Positions 26,529-32,735 of a stretch of DNA of 34,697 nucleotides are shown in pieces. The DNA is from a virus, in IMG/VR virus record IMGVR_UViG_3300045741_000098, positions 1 to 34,697 of that record, one strand, 5' to 3'. Both the position numbers and the translations under genes were made by a program. The first letter of the stretch is position 1, and the number at the start of each line of letters is the position of its first letter. Under the pieces are notes generated by a model, which saw only the letters and a list, made by a program, of their open reading frames with translations, was not told the DNA's origin and did no database searches.

Positions 26529-26738
26529 ATGACTAAAGAGGATAAAGAAGAAAAGTTATTTCCTAAAGTCCAGAAGGCCAAGATCAAGAAGGTGGAAGAT
26601 GTGGAGATCTTGGATATGAGTATGATCCCTCTTGAATATCTAACGGTGGATATTCAAAATCTCCGGTATGATGTAGTCGTCAAAAAGAAACACGTACCCG
26701 GAGTGGTAAAAGTAATAAGAGAAATAAGAGCAAAATAA
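26529..26738 (+). CDS. Small protein upstream of ERF
   Basis: 69 aa, charged, family not recognised with confidence. The first half is Lys/Glu-rich (KEDKEEKLFPKVQKAKIKK). The second half, with MIPLEYLTVDIQNLRYDV and a VPGV motif near the end, is reminiscent of the C-terminal tail of siphovirus Gp157-type proteins that often accompany recombination genes; this is weak, from memory. It ends one base before the ERF gene, so it should be co-expressed with it. Confidence 0.6.
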   Translation: MTKEDKEEKLFPKVQKAKIKKVEDVEILDMSMIPLEYLTVDIQNLRYDVVVKKKHVPGVVKVIREIRAK

Positions 26739-26739
26739 A

Positions 26740-27468
26740 ATGACTGAAACTAAAGCAATACAAAACATATCGGAGGGAAGCGGAGAAAAGCAGGTAAACC
26801 TTTTCATCTCCCAGGCTATTGAAAAAGGTATGCCGGTGGAAACTATGGAGAGATTATTTGATCTTCAGACCAGAGCCAGAGCGGAAAACGCAAAGTCAAT
26901 GTTCGTCCAGGCTATGTCTGAATTTCAAAAGACAGTCCCGACAGTAAAGAAAACAAAGAAGGTGTTAGATAAGTATGGCAAGATTAGATACGTCTATGCT
27001 CCCATTGATTCAATAGTTGAACAGATCAAAAAGCCCCTTGCCGATTGTGGACTGTCCTATTCCTGGGAAAGCACGAGCAAGGATAAGATGATGAGCGTAA
27101 CCTGCAAGCTAGTCCATATCTCCGGACACTTTGAAACTAGTTCATTTGAAGTCCCTATCGGTGCAGAGTATATGACCGCTCCACAACAGTATGCCTCCGC
27201 ATTAAGCTTTGCCAGGAGATATACCTTGTGTAACGTACTCGGAATTTCAACAGCAGATGAGGACACCGATGCCACCACCGTAAATAAAGAAGCCACCGCA
27301 AAGTCCCTAAAGTCCCAGGTAACATTTCTTCTCCGGGAGCTTAACGTAAAAGGATCGGTAACCGATTCAGTAAAAAAACTAACCGGCATAACTCCGGATG
27401 AGAATAATCTTAACGAGGTTATCTCACGCCTGGAGGCATTAGTCCAAGACAAAAATGCAAATAGTTAA
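26740..27468 (+). CDS. erf: ERF-family single-strand annealing protein
   Basis: 242 aa, ERF superfamily recombinase, which binds single-stranded DNA and anneals complementary strands in phage recombination and end repair. Typical features are AEFQK-like helix FVQAMSEFQKTVPTVKKTKK, then GKIRYVYAPIDSIVEQIKKP, CGLSYSWES, VTCKLVHISGHFETSS, and the ERF hallmark QQYASALSFARRYTLCNVLG with the acidic STADEDTDA after it. The last 50 residues form a separate helical tail. Its 3' end overlaps the exonuclease gene by 14 bases. ERF plus a YqaJ exonuclease forms a complete two-component recombination pair like Red. Confidence 0.9.
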   Translation: MTETKAIQNISEGSGEKQVNLFISQAIEKGMPVETMERLFDLQTRARAENAKSMFVQAMSEFQKTVPTVKKTKKVLDKYGKIRYVYAPIDSIVEQIKKPLADCGLSYSWESTSKDKMMSVTCKLVHISGHFETSSFEVPIGAEYMTAPQQYASALSFARRYTLCNVLGISTADEDTDATTVNKEATAKSLKSQVTFLLRELNVKGSVTDSVKKLTGITPDENNLNEVISRLEALVQDKNANS

Positions 27469-28054
27469 ATACGATAACGAACAGGAATGGCTTGATGCGC
27501 GCCGGGGCAGAATAACCGGCACTCGCCTAAAGGATCTCATTCAGGGACGTTCCGCAAAGCCCAAAATTGGCTTCTACGAGCTTATTGCAGAGCGTGTGGC
27601 ACTTCCGGCCACAGATGAGCTTGCAATGGACAGGGGCAAGCGTTTGGAGGATGAGGCTATTGAGCGTTTTGCAAAGGAAACTGGAAAGAAGATAAACAAT
27701 GATCTGGTGATATGGCATCGGGACGATAACGAAAACATTGCCGTATCTCCGGACGGATCAATAGGAAAGACGGAGGCGGTGGAGGTTAAGTGTCTTTCAT
27801 CCGCAAGGCATTTGGAGGCGTGGATCAACCAGACTATCCCGGATGAATTTGAGTATCAGGTTTATCAATACTTCATTGTAAATGATAAACTGAAAAAACT
27901 TTATCTGGTATTCTATGATCCACGTATGCCAAAGGATCTATTCTGGATTGAAGTTAAGAGAAAAGATATACAGGAAAAAGTTGATGAGTATATCAAGTTG
28001 GAGAATAATGTTTTGGATCTTGTTTCAAAAATAGAAAAACAATTAACCTTTTAA
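27455..28054 (+). CDS. YqaJ/lambda-exonuclease-type nuclease
   Basis: 199 aa, YqaJ viral recombinase fold (PD-(D/E)XK). It resects double-stranded ends to give the single strands that ERF anneals. Visible motifs are ARRGRITGTRLKDLI (residues 15-29), RGKRLEDEAIERF (60-72), the metal site SPDG with Asp100, and EVKC with Glu110 and Lys112, then Gln135 in EYQVYQYF. Length fits the family. It overlaps erf by 14 bases, so the two are translationally coupled. Confidence 0.88.
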   Translation: MQIVKYDNEQEWLDARRGRITGTRLKDLIQGRSAKPKIGFYELIAERVALPATDELAMDRGKRLEDEAIERFAKETGKKINNDLVIWHRDDNENIAVSPDGSIGKTEAVEVKCLSSARHLEAWINQTIPDEFEYQVYQYFIVNDKLKKLYLVFYDPRMPKDLFWIEVKRKDIQEKVDEYIKLENNVLDLVSKIEKQLTF

Positions 28055-28058
28055 TTCA

Positions 28059-28337
28059 ATGACCGAAAGAAAAGACTTAACACCGGAGCAGAGAATATTT
28101 TTACCCCAGATATTACCGATCTCAATTTATCTGGCAAACATAAAACTATTCTCGCCGGATGATGCAATTGAGATAGTCCAGAAGGCGTACGAATTGAGCC
28201 GGATATCCTACCGGATCTTAACTCCCAAGATGGCCCGGAAGCTGATGGATTACTGCAATCTCTGGGATATGTGGGAGATCTACACCGCAGATGAGCAGAA
28301 AGAGATCAAGAATTTAGCCAATTCAAGCCACGATTAG
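28059..28337 (+). CDS. Small helical protein after the exonuclease
   Basis: 92 aa, helical, family not recognised. Segments such as LPISIYLANIKLFSPDDAIEI and ILTPKMARKLMDYCNLWDM are amphipathic. It follows the exonuclease by four bases and is the last gene before the 650-base structured region. A recombination or host-takeover accessory is possible from context only. Confidence 0.55.
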   Translation: MTERKDLTPEQRIFLPQILPISIYLANIKLFSPDDAIEIVQKAYELSRISYRILTPKMARKLMDYCNLWDMWEIYTADEQKEIKNLANSSHD

Positions 28338-28372
28338 TTATCAACATTTCATTTTTGTTCTTTTATAGAATG

Positions 28373-28381
28373 TGGTATAGT
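28373..28381 (+). promoter_or_regulatory. Extended -10 promoter for a probable small RNA
   Basis: TGG followed by TATAGT (28376-28381). The preceding bases TTATAGAATGTGG nearly repeat the block before the promoter at 32778 (TTATAAAATTGTGG), so this looks like a phage promoter type. Predicted start is about 28388. Confidence 0.5.
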
Positions 28382-28387
28382 GTGTAG

Positions 28388-28500
28388 GTATGTGGAGATT
28401 AAATCTCCGGGCGTTATTAGCAGACGATACTTGCAAAACCTTTTGGAAGTATTGTCATAAGCCCTAAAAAGCTTATGCTAATACGCCCAAAGGGTTTTTT
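28388..28500 (+). ncRNA. Probable structured small RNA (three-way junction)
   Basis: From the promoter the sequence first gives a hairpin (28394-28408), then a closing stem GGGCGTTATTAGCA (28409-28422) with TGCTAATACGCCC (28476-28488) with one bulge. Inside it are two hairpins, 28423-28432 with 28447-28456 (ten pairs, one G-T) and ATAAGC/GCTTAT (28457-28462, 28471-28476). Six T at 28495-28500 end it. There is no long reading frame inside. The promoter, compact fold and T-run support an independent RNA of about 110 bases. I do not match it to a known class; it is not a tRNA (no T-loop). Confidence 0.55.
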
Positions 28501-28504
28501 CTTC

Positions 28505-28545
28505 GGCAGGGTTCGCAATGCCCACGTTTCCCGAAAGGGTTTGCC
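28505..28545 (+). other. Small branched hairpin set
   Basis: GGCA (28505-28508) pairs with TGCC (28542-28545), enclosing GGG/CCC (28509-28511, 28521-28523) and CCC-GAAA-GGG (28530-28539), the latter with a GNRA tetraloop. The stems are short, so this could be chance. Confidence 0.3.
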
Positions 28546-28593
28546 AGTAATAGACGTTCAGCCATTGCCCCATTGACACCTATACTGAATGAG

Positions 28594-28699
28594 AAAAGTT
28601 GAGAGTTGATTATCTGGTGCGGGGGGTTAGGAATAAGTATATTTTTCCTGAAAGATATACTTATCCCCCCTCATCAGATAATCAATTTTCTCAATTTTT
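28594..28699. repeat. 106-base imperfect inverted repeat
   Basis: Four stacked segments pair: 28594-28604 with 28689-28699 (11, one G-T), 28606-28619 with 28672-28685 (14, one G-T), GGGGGG at 28621-28626 with CCCCCC at 28665-28670, and ATAAGTATAT (28633-28642) with ATATACTTAT (28655-28664). The tip loop is 12 bases. About 41 pairs in all, with a T-run at the 3' end. It can act as a bidirectional terminator, a cruciform or a replication-related site; the sequence does not choose. Confidence 0.6.
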
Positions 28700-28844
28700 C
28701 TTAATATGATACTTCCTATGATCCGGACGAGATCCCGGAGGAAGGAAAGACATTCAGGCAGGAGGAGATGGGCGAGCTATTTACATACGTACCACATTCT
28801 CCCCGGCTTATATCTGGGTAAGGGAATTATTGAAAATTGTATAT
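28700..28844. other. Intergenic stretch without a supported gene
   Basis: 145 bases between two inverted repeats. A frame without an early start runs 28705-28821 and reads SYDPDEIPEEGKTFRQEEMG, which has coding-like composition and may be the remnant of a gene. A different frame from ATG 28705-region codes a basic peptide. Neither is convincing. An AT-rich TATATT lies at 28840-28845. Confidence 0.3.
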
Positions 28845-28979
28845 TTTTAGCGGGGTAGTTCTTATGTTACCACCTATAAAAAGGCAAGGTTTACCCTCCT
28901 ATTTTTTCACTATCCGCTCCCCTGTTTCACGGATAGATCTCACGGTCAGACGGCCAATCCCGCGCCGTCCCCGCTAAAA
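28845..28979 (+). ncRNA. Possible structured RNA or leader closed by an 11-bp stem
   Basis: TTTTAGCGGGG (28845-28855) is perfectly complementary to CCCCGCTAAAA (28969-28979), 113 bases away. Between them CTATCCG pairs with CGGATAG and GACGG with CCGTC, giving a multibranch shape. It ends ten bases before the gene at 28989, so it may be its leader or an independent RNA. A promoter placed to transcribe the whole 5' arm is not clear. Confidence 0.4.
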
Positions 28980-28988
28980 GTACATAAT

Positions 28989-29405
28989 ATGGAAATACCA
29001 TCTTGTAAAAATAAAAAGTTCGGCCATAACTTCATAGGCGGAGTATGTCTTAACGGATGTGGTCAATCTCAAGTAAATACCTCCGGACCTAAAATTGATC
29101 CGGTAGGTGTGGATGTTTGGCAGAAGTATGCCCGGATAGTCTTTGAAAGAACTCCTACCACTAACGCCAGATCATACTTCAATGAAATTGTTGATCCCTA
29201 TATGAAGTATATCGCCTGGGATGATTCAGACGGAAACCTATTCAGATCTCATCAGGGTAAAGTCTATATGGCTATCCGGAATTACTGGAATAAGTACCAC
29301 CAATTCAAGACCGTTCAATTCCTAGAATGGGTAAAGAAAAAGAATTGCCTGCATCCTATGGCGGTTGTATCTGCATTTCTAGAAACAAAATCCTATGGAC
29401 GATAA
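28989..29405 (+). CDS. Protein with N-terminal Cys/His zinc-like motif
   Basis: 138 aa. The N-terminus has Cys6, His14, Cys20 and Cys24 (CKNKKFGHNFIGGVCLNGCG), a likely zinc knuckle. The rest is helical and aromatic (YFNEIVDPYMKYIAWDDSDG, YMAIRNYWNKYHQFKTVQFL). Family not recognised. It lies between ERF/exonuclease and NinB-like genes, so a DNA recombination or replication role is a reasonable guess. It may be controlled by the structured leader upstream. Confidence 0.6.
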   Translation: MEIPSCKNKKFGHNFIGGVCLNGCGQSQVNTSGPKIDPVGVDVWQKYARIVFERTPTTNARSYFNEIVDPYMKYIAWDDSDGNLFRSHQGKVYMAIRNYWNKYHQFKTVQFLEWVKKKNCLHPMAVVSAFLETKSYGR

Positions 29406-29811
29406 AATGATATTTTATGGCCGGGTTGCCAATAATAAGTTTGTTCCATATCGCCGGGAGCTTCTGAATAAATACGTTACTTCTCTTAACGGAAAAGAAG
29501 TTGAGTTTTCTATTGAAGTCCGGAAAGACAAAAGAACAGATGGGCAGAATAGGTTGTACTGGTTATATCTCCGACTTATTGTTGAGAATAGTGATGGCGT
29601 TGTTACAAAAGATGCCATTGATTCTTTGCACGAATATCTTAAAAGACAACTTCTCAAGGCCGTTGATGACAAGATTAAGCTACCAAATGGAAAGGTTATT
29701 GAATTCCGGAGGCCGGAAAGTACAACTAAACTGGATAAGGCGACATTCTCAAAATATATGAAAGACATTGAGATTTTAACCGGTATTCCTGTTCCGGATA
29801 AGATCTATTGA
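29395..29811 (+). CDS. ninB: NinB-like recombination protein
   Basis: 138 aa. The order VSFSIEVRK-type strand (EVEFSIEVRKDKRTDGQNR), RLYWLYLRLIVENSDG, then VIEFRRPESTTKLDKATFSK and YMKDIEILTGIPVP matches the NinB family, which works with lambda-type recombination on single-stranded DNA. The ATG at 29395 overlaps the previous gene by 11 bases; ATG 29407, one base after the previous stop, is equally likely by the spacing habit of this genome. NinB, ERF, YqaJ and a DUF1064 nuclease in one stretch form a recombination module. Confidence 0.72.
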   Translation: MDDKMIFYGRVANNKFVPYRRELLNKYVTSLNGKEVEFSIEVRKDKRTDGQNRLYWLYLRLIVENSDGVVTKDAIDSLHEYLKRQLLKAVDDKIKLPNGKVIEFRRPESTTKLDKATFSKYMKDIEILTGIPVPDKIY

Positions 29812-29820
29812 GTTATCAAC

Positions 29821-29849
29821 TTAACATAATTATTGTAAAGTGCTAAAAT
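29821..29849 (+). promoter_or_regulatory. Promoter TTAACA-17-TAAAAT
   Basis: TTAACA (29821-29826), 17-base spacer, TAAAAT (29844-29849). It starts at about 29856, 47 bases before the ATG at 29903. Its downstream part is repeated at 29886-29904. Confidence 0.55.
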
Positions 29850-29904
29850 AATAACATAGCAATAAACAAAGACTAGCAATCGTTTTATTGTAAAGACCTA
29901 AAAT
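29831..29904 (+). repeat. Pair of 19-base direct repeats at a promoter
   Basis: TATTGTAAAGTGCTAAAAT at 29831-29849 recurs at 29886-29904 with 17 of 19 bases identical (AC replaces TG). The second copy runs into the ATG at 29903. Two spaced copies across a promoter and start codon suggest a regulator binding site or a duplicated promoter. Confidence 0.5.
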
Positions 29905-30217
29905 GGAAAACCTAAAAGAAAAAGTAGCCATCGTATTATCTGAAGTCCCGGAAACAAGGAATTCAGATATTGCTCTTACCATAGAAATATGGAAAAGATA
30001 CTATCCAAAATACGTCCGTAGGGGACAATATGGCGATCCGGGAATATATCTCAAGGATCTATTTGAGTTACCGCGCGAAGATAATATAAAGCGCATCCGG
30101 GCAAAGTATAATTCAATAGGATTATATCTTCCGACTGAATGGGCCGTTGCTAAGGGCCGGGGAATACTTGAGAATGAGTGGCGAAAGGCTATGGGGTATA
30201 ATCCGATCTTACTATGA
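29903..30217 (+). CDS. Conserved-looking small phage protein
   Basis: 104 aa. The pattern ETRNSDIALTIEIWKRYYP near residue 20, then DLFELPREDNIKRIRAKYN, looks like a family frequently seen near phage replication genes, but I cannot name it. The middle RxKYN helix suggests nucleic-acid binding. Its ATG lies inside the second 19-base repeat. It overlaps the next ATG by four bases. Confidence 0.65.
   Translation: MENLKEKVAIVLSEVPETRNSDIALTIEIWKRYYPKYVRRGQYGDPGIYLKDLFELPREDNIKRIRAKYNSIGLYLPTEWAVAKGRGILENEWRKAMGYNPILL
30197..30202 (+). promoter_or_regulatory. Possible internal -10 box before the nuclease gene
   Basis: TATAAT followed by CC, 11 bases before the ATG at 30214, within codons of the preceding gene. 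The TATAATCC string also occurs at 31210 and 31687. It may be only coding sequence. Confidence 0.25.
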
Positions 30218-30603
30218 CATTCACTACCGGATATAGACAGAATAAATACAAGAACAAAAAGACTACGTTTGGAGGCCGGCTTTATGGATCAAAGCTAGAA
30301 TCATCTGTTGCCTCGGATCTGGAACTTGCCCGGCACGCTACCAAAGACTCTGATCGTGTTGTTGATGTTAAGCCTCAATACAATGTAGATATTTATATTG
30401 ACGGAGTTACTCTTACCACTAAACCTACGCCAAGAAAGTTATTCAGATACATCCCGGACTTCTTTGTTGAGTATGCCGATGGACACTTTGAGATCATTGA
30501 AGCAAAAGGTTATGTAACAGATATTTTTCGTTTCAAGTGGAAGATATTTGAAGCGGTTTACAATAAAGAACATCCAGATATTTTATTAAAAATAATCAAA
30601 TGA
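30214..30603 (+). CDS. DUF1064-type PD-(D/E)XK nuclease
   Basis: 129 aa. KYKNKKTTFGGRLYGSKLES at the N-terminus, then RVVDVKPQYNVDI, FRYIPDFFVEYADGHFEIIEAKGYVTDIFRFKWKIFE: this is the DUF1064 pattern, with Asp102 region of YIPDF and Glu..Lys of IEAKG as the restriction-fold active site. Such proteins are thought to cut branched DNA (Holliday-junction resolvase-like) before packaging. The gene starts four bases within the previous one and ends in ATGA shared with the next. Confidence 0.78.
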   Translation: MTFTTGYRQNKYKNKKTTFGGRLYGSKLESSVASDLELARHATKDSDRVVDVKPQYNVDIYIDGVTLTTKPTPRKLFRYIPDFFVEYADGHFEIIEAKGYVTDIFRFKWKIFEAVYNKEHPDILLKIIK

Positions 30604-30764
30604 AAATAGTTGATGGCCCATACAAACGTAATTTTACTATCCCGGAGGGAGTTGTAGTCTTGTTGCTCCTCACCTCCGTAGTCCTATCCCTTATGGCCTT
30701 TGCTAAGTGGGTAAACGAAAGAGAGCCGGTAGGTGAAGTACCAAGATTCTATAAGACACAATAA
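30600..30764 (+). CDS. 54-aa single-pass membrane protein
   Basis: 54 aa with a transmembrane segment at about residues 16-34 (GVVVLLLLTSVVLSLMAFA) and a short charged tail (KWVNEREPVGEVPRF). ATG 30600 overlaps the nuclease stop as ATGA. It could act in superinfection exclusion or as a lysis accessory; nothing decides. Just after it the CCGG-poor segment begins. Confidence 0.6.
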   Translation: MKIVDGPYKRNFTIPEGVVVLLLLTSVVLSLMAFAKWVNEREPVGEVPRFYKTQ

Positions 30765-30767
30765 ACA

Positions 30768-31103
30768 ATGCCGTATTTAATAGACAAAAACAATATAAGG
30801 TTACCCAAGTCCGAAGATAGGCGGGTCAAGATTTCAGATGAGGATAGGTCACATATTGCCAGTCTATACTCTAAAGGTGTCGCCGTCAGAGAGATTGTTA
30901 GGCGTATGGATAATAGGATTAGTCGCAGAAGTATCCAGTTTATATTGTTTCCTGAAAGACTTGAGCATTTACAAAACCACAATCGCGAGATAGAACATTG
31001 GAAAATATATTACAATAGGTCTGAACATAATAAAGCGATGAGAAAAACAAGAAAGCATAGAGCGGAAGTATTCAATGTACCAAGCAGGATTAATACACAA
31101 TAA
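30768..31103 (+). CDS. HTH protein of a common phage family
   Basis: 111 aa. ISDEDRSHIASLYSKGVAVR and EIVRRMDNRISRRSIQFILF form a helix-turn-helix; then PERLEHLQNHNREIEHWKIY and a basic tail with KAMRKTRKHRAE. The RRSIQFILFPERLE string is characteristic of a small DNA-binding family seen in many phages (from memory). It starts three bases after the previous stop and opens a segment with markedly different base composition. Confidence 0.7.
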   Translation: MPYLIDKNNIRLPKSEDRRVKISDEDRSHIASLYSKGVAVREIVRRMDNRISRRSIQFILFPERLEHLQNHNREIEHWKIYYNRSEHNKAMRKTRKHRAEVFNVPSRINTQ

Positions 31104-31108
31104 ATAAT

Positions 31109-31207
31109 ATGATTACAAAAAAAGAAGTATTAGACAATTTGGAGCAAGTGAAGGCTGTAATAAAAGACATACTCATAAGGGATTCTCTTGTGAAATATGA
31201 GAATTAA
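31109..31207 (+). CDS. Candidate 32-aa peptide
   Basis: Short helical peptide (MITKKEVLDNLEQVKAVIKD and on), in the five-base-spaced position typical of this genome after the previous stop. Its end abuts a repeated promoter block (31203). Coding is plausible from spacing and lack of stops, but the length makes it weak. Confidence 0.4.
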   Translation: MITKKEVLDNLEQVKAVIKDILIRDSLVKYEN

Positions 31208-31232
31208 AGTATAATCCAATAAACATATATGA
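31203..31232 (+). promoter_or_regulatory. Repeated promoter-start block, copy 1
   Basis: A 30-base block with TATAAT at 31210-31215 and the ATG of the next gene at 31229. Copy 2 (31680-31709) differs at one base. The 13-base gap from -10 to ATG leaves a leader of only about six bases. Confidence 0.6.
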
Positions 31233-31546
31233 GAAACATTCTTAATCAAATAAAGTGGGCCTACCAGAGAGTAGTTAGGGGCTATGACGACAGGATTAAG
31301 TGGGGGTTTGATACCTACCTTGAGGATATTGTTATGAAGCCATTAAGAGAGTTTTGTACCGAGGAATTGGTAGACAATCAAGATGATACAAGAGCAATCA
31401 TATATCCCGAAACCATAAGACTGATAGATGAATATGCAAAGGCAAAAGAGGGATTGTTTACGACTGTCACACGGAAAGATGTTTACACTATGCAGTATAA
31501 GATGTGGAAATATATAGTAGAGAAGATAGGATATTACTGGAATTAA
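31229..31546 (+). CDS. Small conserved-looking phage protein
   Basis: 105 aa, aromatic and charged (KWAYQRVVRGYDDRIKWGFD; VMKPLREFCTEELVDN). The WAYQRVVRGYDDR motif is one I have seen in phage proteins of unknown function, so a conserved family is likely, but I cannot name it. It has its own promoter block. After the stop, CCTCGTGCC (31548-31556) follows; the same string follows the gene at 31706. Confidence 0.6.
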   Translation: MRNILNQIKWAYQRVVRGYDDRIKWGFDTYLEDIVMKPLREFCTEELVDNQDDTRAIIYPETIRLIDEYAKAKEGLFTTVTRKDVYTMQYKMWKYIVEKIGYYWN

Positions 31547-31569
31547 TCCTCGTGCCAACTAACATTAGA

Positions 31570-31713
31570 ATGATTACCCTCTTAAAACGCCTCGCCTATT
31601 ATCTCCTAAAGTGGGCCTATCATTCGGAGAACTGGAAGCAGATGAGAAGCATCAGAGTAAATAGAGAGTGGGCCGAAGGATTAAAGTATAATCCAAGAAA
31701 CATATATGACTAA
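31570..31713 (+). CDS. Small basic protein in the cassette
   Basis: 47 aa from ATG 31570 (an in-frame ATG at 31504 lies inside the preceding gene). Helical and basic (MITLLKRLAYYLLKWAYHSE; SIRVNREWAEGLKYNPRN). The sequence coding LKYNPRNIY carries the second promoter block. The N-terminal YYLLKWAY helix is amphipathic and may touch the membrane. No family recognised. Confidence 0.45.
   Translation: MITLLKRLAYYLLKWAYHSENWKQMRSIRVNREWAEGLKYNPRNIYD
31680..31709 (+). promoter_or_regulatory. Repeated promoter-start block, copy 2
   Basis: Matches 31203-31232 in 29 of 30 bases, with TATAAT at 31687-31692 and ATG at 31706 at the same 13-base distance. It is embedded in the 3' end of the preceding gene. 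Confidence 0.6.
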
Positions 31714-31849
31714 ACAAAAATCAAAAATAATAGAGTTCATTAAGTTTACAGTAGGTGGTATGCACGCTTGGGTCAAGGCGATAGTAAACGGTAAGGAAAT
31801 AATAATCCGTAAACCGGTTAGTCAGATACCAAAAGAATTGCTTAAGTAA
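31706..31849 (+). CDS. 47-aa protein behind promoter copy 2
   Basis: Basic protein (MTKQKSKIIEFIKFTVGGMH; AWVKAIVNGKEIIIRKPVSQ; ending IPKELLK), family not recognised. It starts at the conserved ATG of the promoter block and overlaps the preceding gene by eight bases. After its stop comes CCTCGTGCC (31851-31859), as after the first cassette gene. Confidence 0.5.
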   Translation: MTKQKSKIIEFIKFTVGGMHAWVKAIVNGKEIIIRKPVSQIPKELLK

Positions 31850-31880
31850 CCCTCGTGCCTTAATAGGGGCGTGAGGAAAT

Positions 31881-31941
31881 CGGTTGTGATTGAAAACCGT
31901 GTCAATAATATAACCTAATCGCCTCATCCACGTCACGGATG
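31881..31941 (+). promoter_or_regulatory. Hairpins in the leader of the secreted protein
   Basis: CGGTT (31881-31885) pairs with AACCG (31895-31899), and CATCC (31925-31929) with GGATG (31937-31941), shortly before the ATG at 31949. The stems are short; they may control the downstream start, or be chance. Confidence 0.3.
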
Positions 31942-31948
31942 AAATAGT

Positions 31949-32383
31949 ATGAAAAAAATAGCAATCGTATTCTTACTCATAGCCCTCTGTGGCGTGAGCG
32001 TATCAGCAAGGGATAGGGACGGGTGTAGGCATAACTGTCACCCTCACCCCACGCACACTCCTTTACCAAGCCTAACCCCGACACCGACACCAGAAGCCAC
32101 GCCAGAGCCTCAAATTGAGCCTGTGGGACGTTCTAACCACATTGTGGACGTAGTTTTCACCTATTCAGGCCCGAGTACAGAGTTCGTCTTTGAAGGTAGT
32201 AATGTCCAGTCAGCCGATGAGCTTCACTTTCAGCGGTGGTCGTCAGTATATAGCTTTGAAGTCTTGCCAGTTAAGAATTGGGTATTCCTATTAAGTGGAG
32301 ATTGTGTCCCTGGAGTTCTCAATGCCGAGGATGTTCAGAAAACTGGTCGGGTAGAGTGTAATGTTAAGGCGGTGTTAAAATAG
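31949..32383 (+). CDS. Secreted Pro/Thr-rich protein
   Basis: 144 aa with a clear signal peptide (MKKIAIVFLLIALCGVSVSA, likely cut after SVSA), then a Cys/His patch (DGCRHNCHPHPTHTP), a Pro/Thr-rich spacer (residues about 35-60) and a C-terminal beta domain (residues about 65-144) with two Cys (GDCVPG and VECNVK) that could form a disulfide. It is exported and not part of the capsid genes, so it is probably a moron-type surface protein altering the infected cell. No homolog recognised. Confidence 0.65.
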   Translation: MKKIAIVFLLIALCGVSVSARDRDGCRHNCHPHPTHTPLPSLTPTPTPEATPEPQIEPVGRSNHIVDVVFTYSGPSTEFVFEGSNVQSADELHFQRWSSVYSFEVLPVKNWVFLLSGDCVPGVLNAEDVQKTGRVECNVKAVLK

Positions 32384-32539
32384 ATGAACAAAGAACAGGC
32401 CAAATCAATGCCCCTATCCCAGAAGCTCCTATTAGGGAATACGCCCCGCGCCAGAGTAATGTTTGAGAAAATACACTTTAGTCTATTGGTCTTGTTCTTG
32501 GGAGTAATGAGCTATCTATTTGAGTTGATAACAAAGTAA
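32384..32539 (+). CDS. 51-aa membrane protein
   Basis: One transmembrane segment at about residues 30-47 (IHFSLLVLFLGVMSYLFELI) after a basic, Pro/Arg-containing N-terminus. It starts immediately after the previous TAG, and may be expressed with the secreted protein. Function unknown. Confidence 0.5.
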   Translation: MNKEQAKSMPLSQKLLLGNTPRARVMFEKIHFSLLVLFLGVMSYLFELITK

Positions 32540-32543
32540 TCCT

Positions 32544-32735
32544 ATGCCAGATGAAAAAAAAATAGAGATAGATGTTGAGGAGAGCCAGAAGTGGCCTAAA
32601 CCGAATCCTAAAGAATGGACTGGATGGAGGTTTTGCGAAGGATGCGATAATCACTATAAAAGTTTGTCCTATACCTGCCCGCATTGCGGATCTATGGAAA
32701 CTAGACCGTGTAAAGAACCCATAGAACAACATTGA
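32544..32735 (+). CDS. 63-aa zinc-ribbon protein
   Basis: Acidic N-terminus (MPDEKKIEIDVEE), then CEGC and CPHC pairs (RFCEGCDNHYK, SYTCPHCGSM), a classic zinc ribbon. It follows the previous stop by four bases. Such proteins bind nucleic acid or modify host polymerase; no specific family is recognised. Confidence 0.6.
   Translation: MPDEKKIEIDVEESQKWPKPNPKEWTGWRFCEGCDNHYKSLSYTCPHCGSMETRPCKEPIEQH

Noticed and set aside
28388-28500. Hammerhead or retron RNA
   Set aside because: The conserved hammerhead core (CTGATGA with GAAA) is absent and no reverse transcriptase gene occurs in the window.
28505-28545. CRISPR-like or tRNA-like element in the structured gap
   Set aside because: No repeat-spacer pattern, T-loop or acceptor stem with conserved bases is visible.
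28705-28821. Reading frame with SYDPDEIPEEGK-like sequence
   Set aside because: It has no start codon near its beginning and is short. It may be a gene remnant but the evidence is too thin for a pseudogene call.
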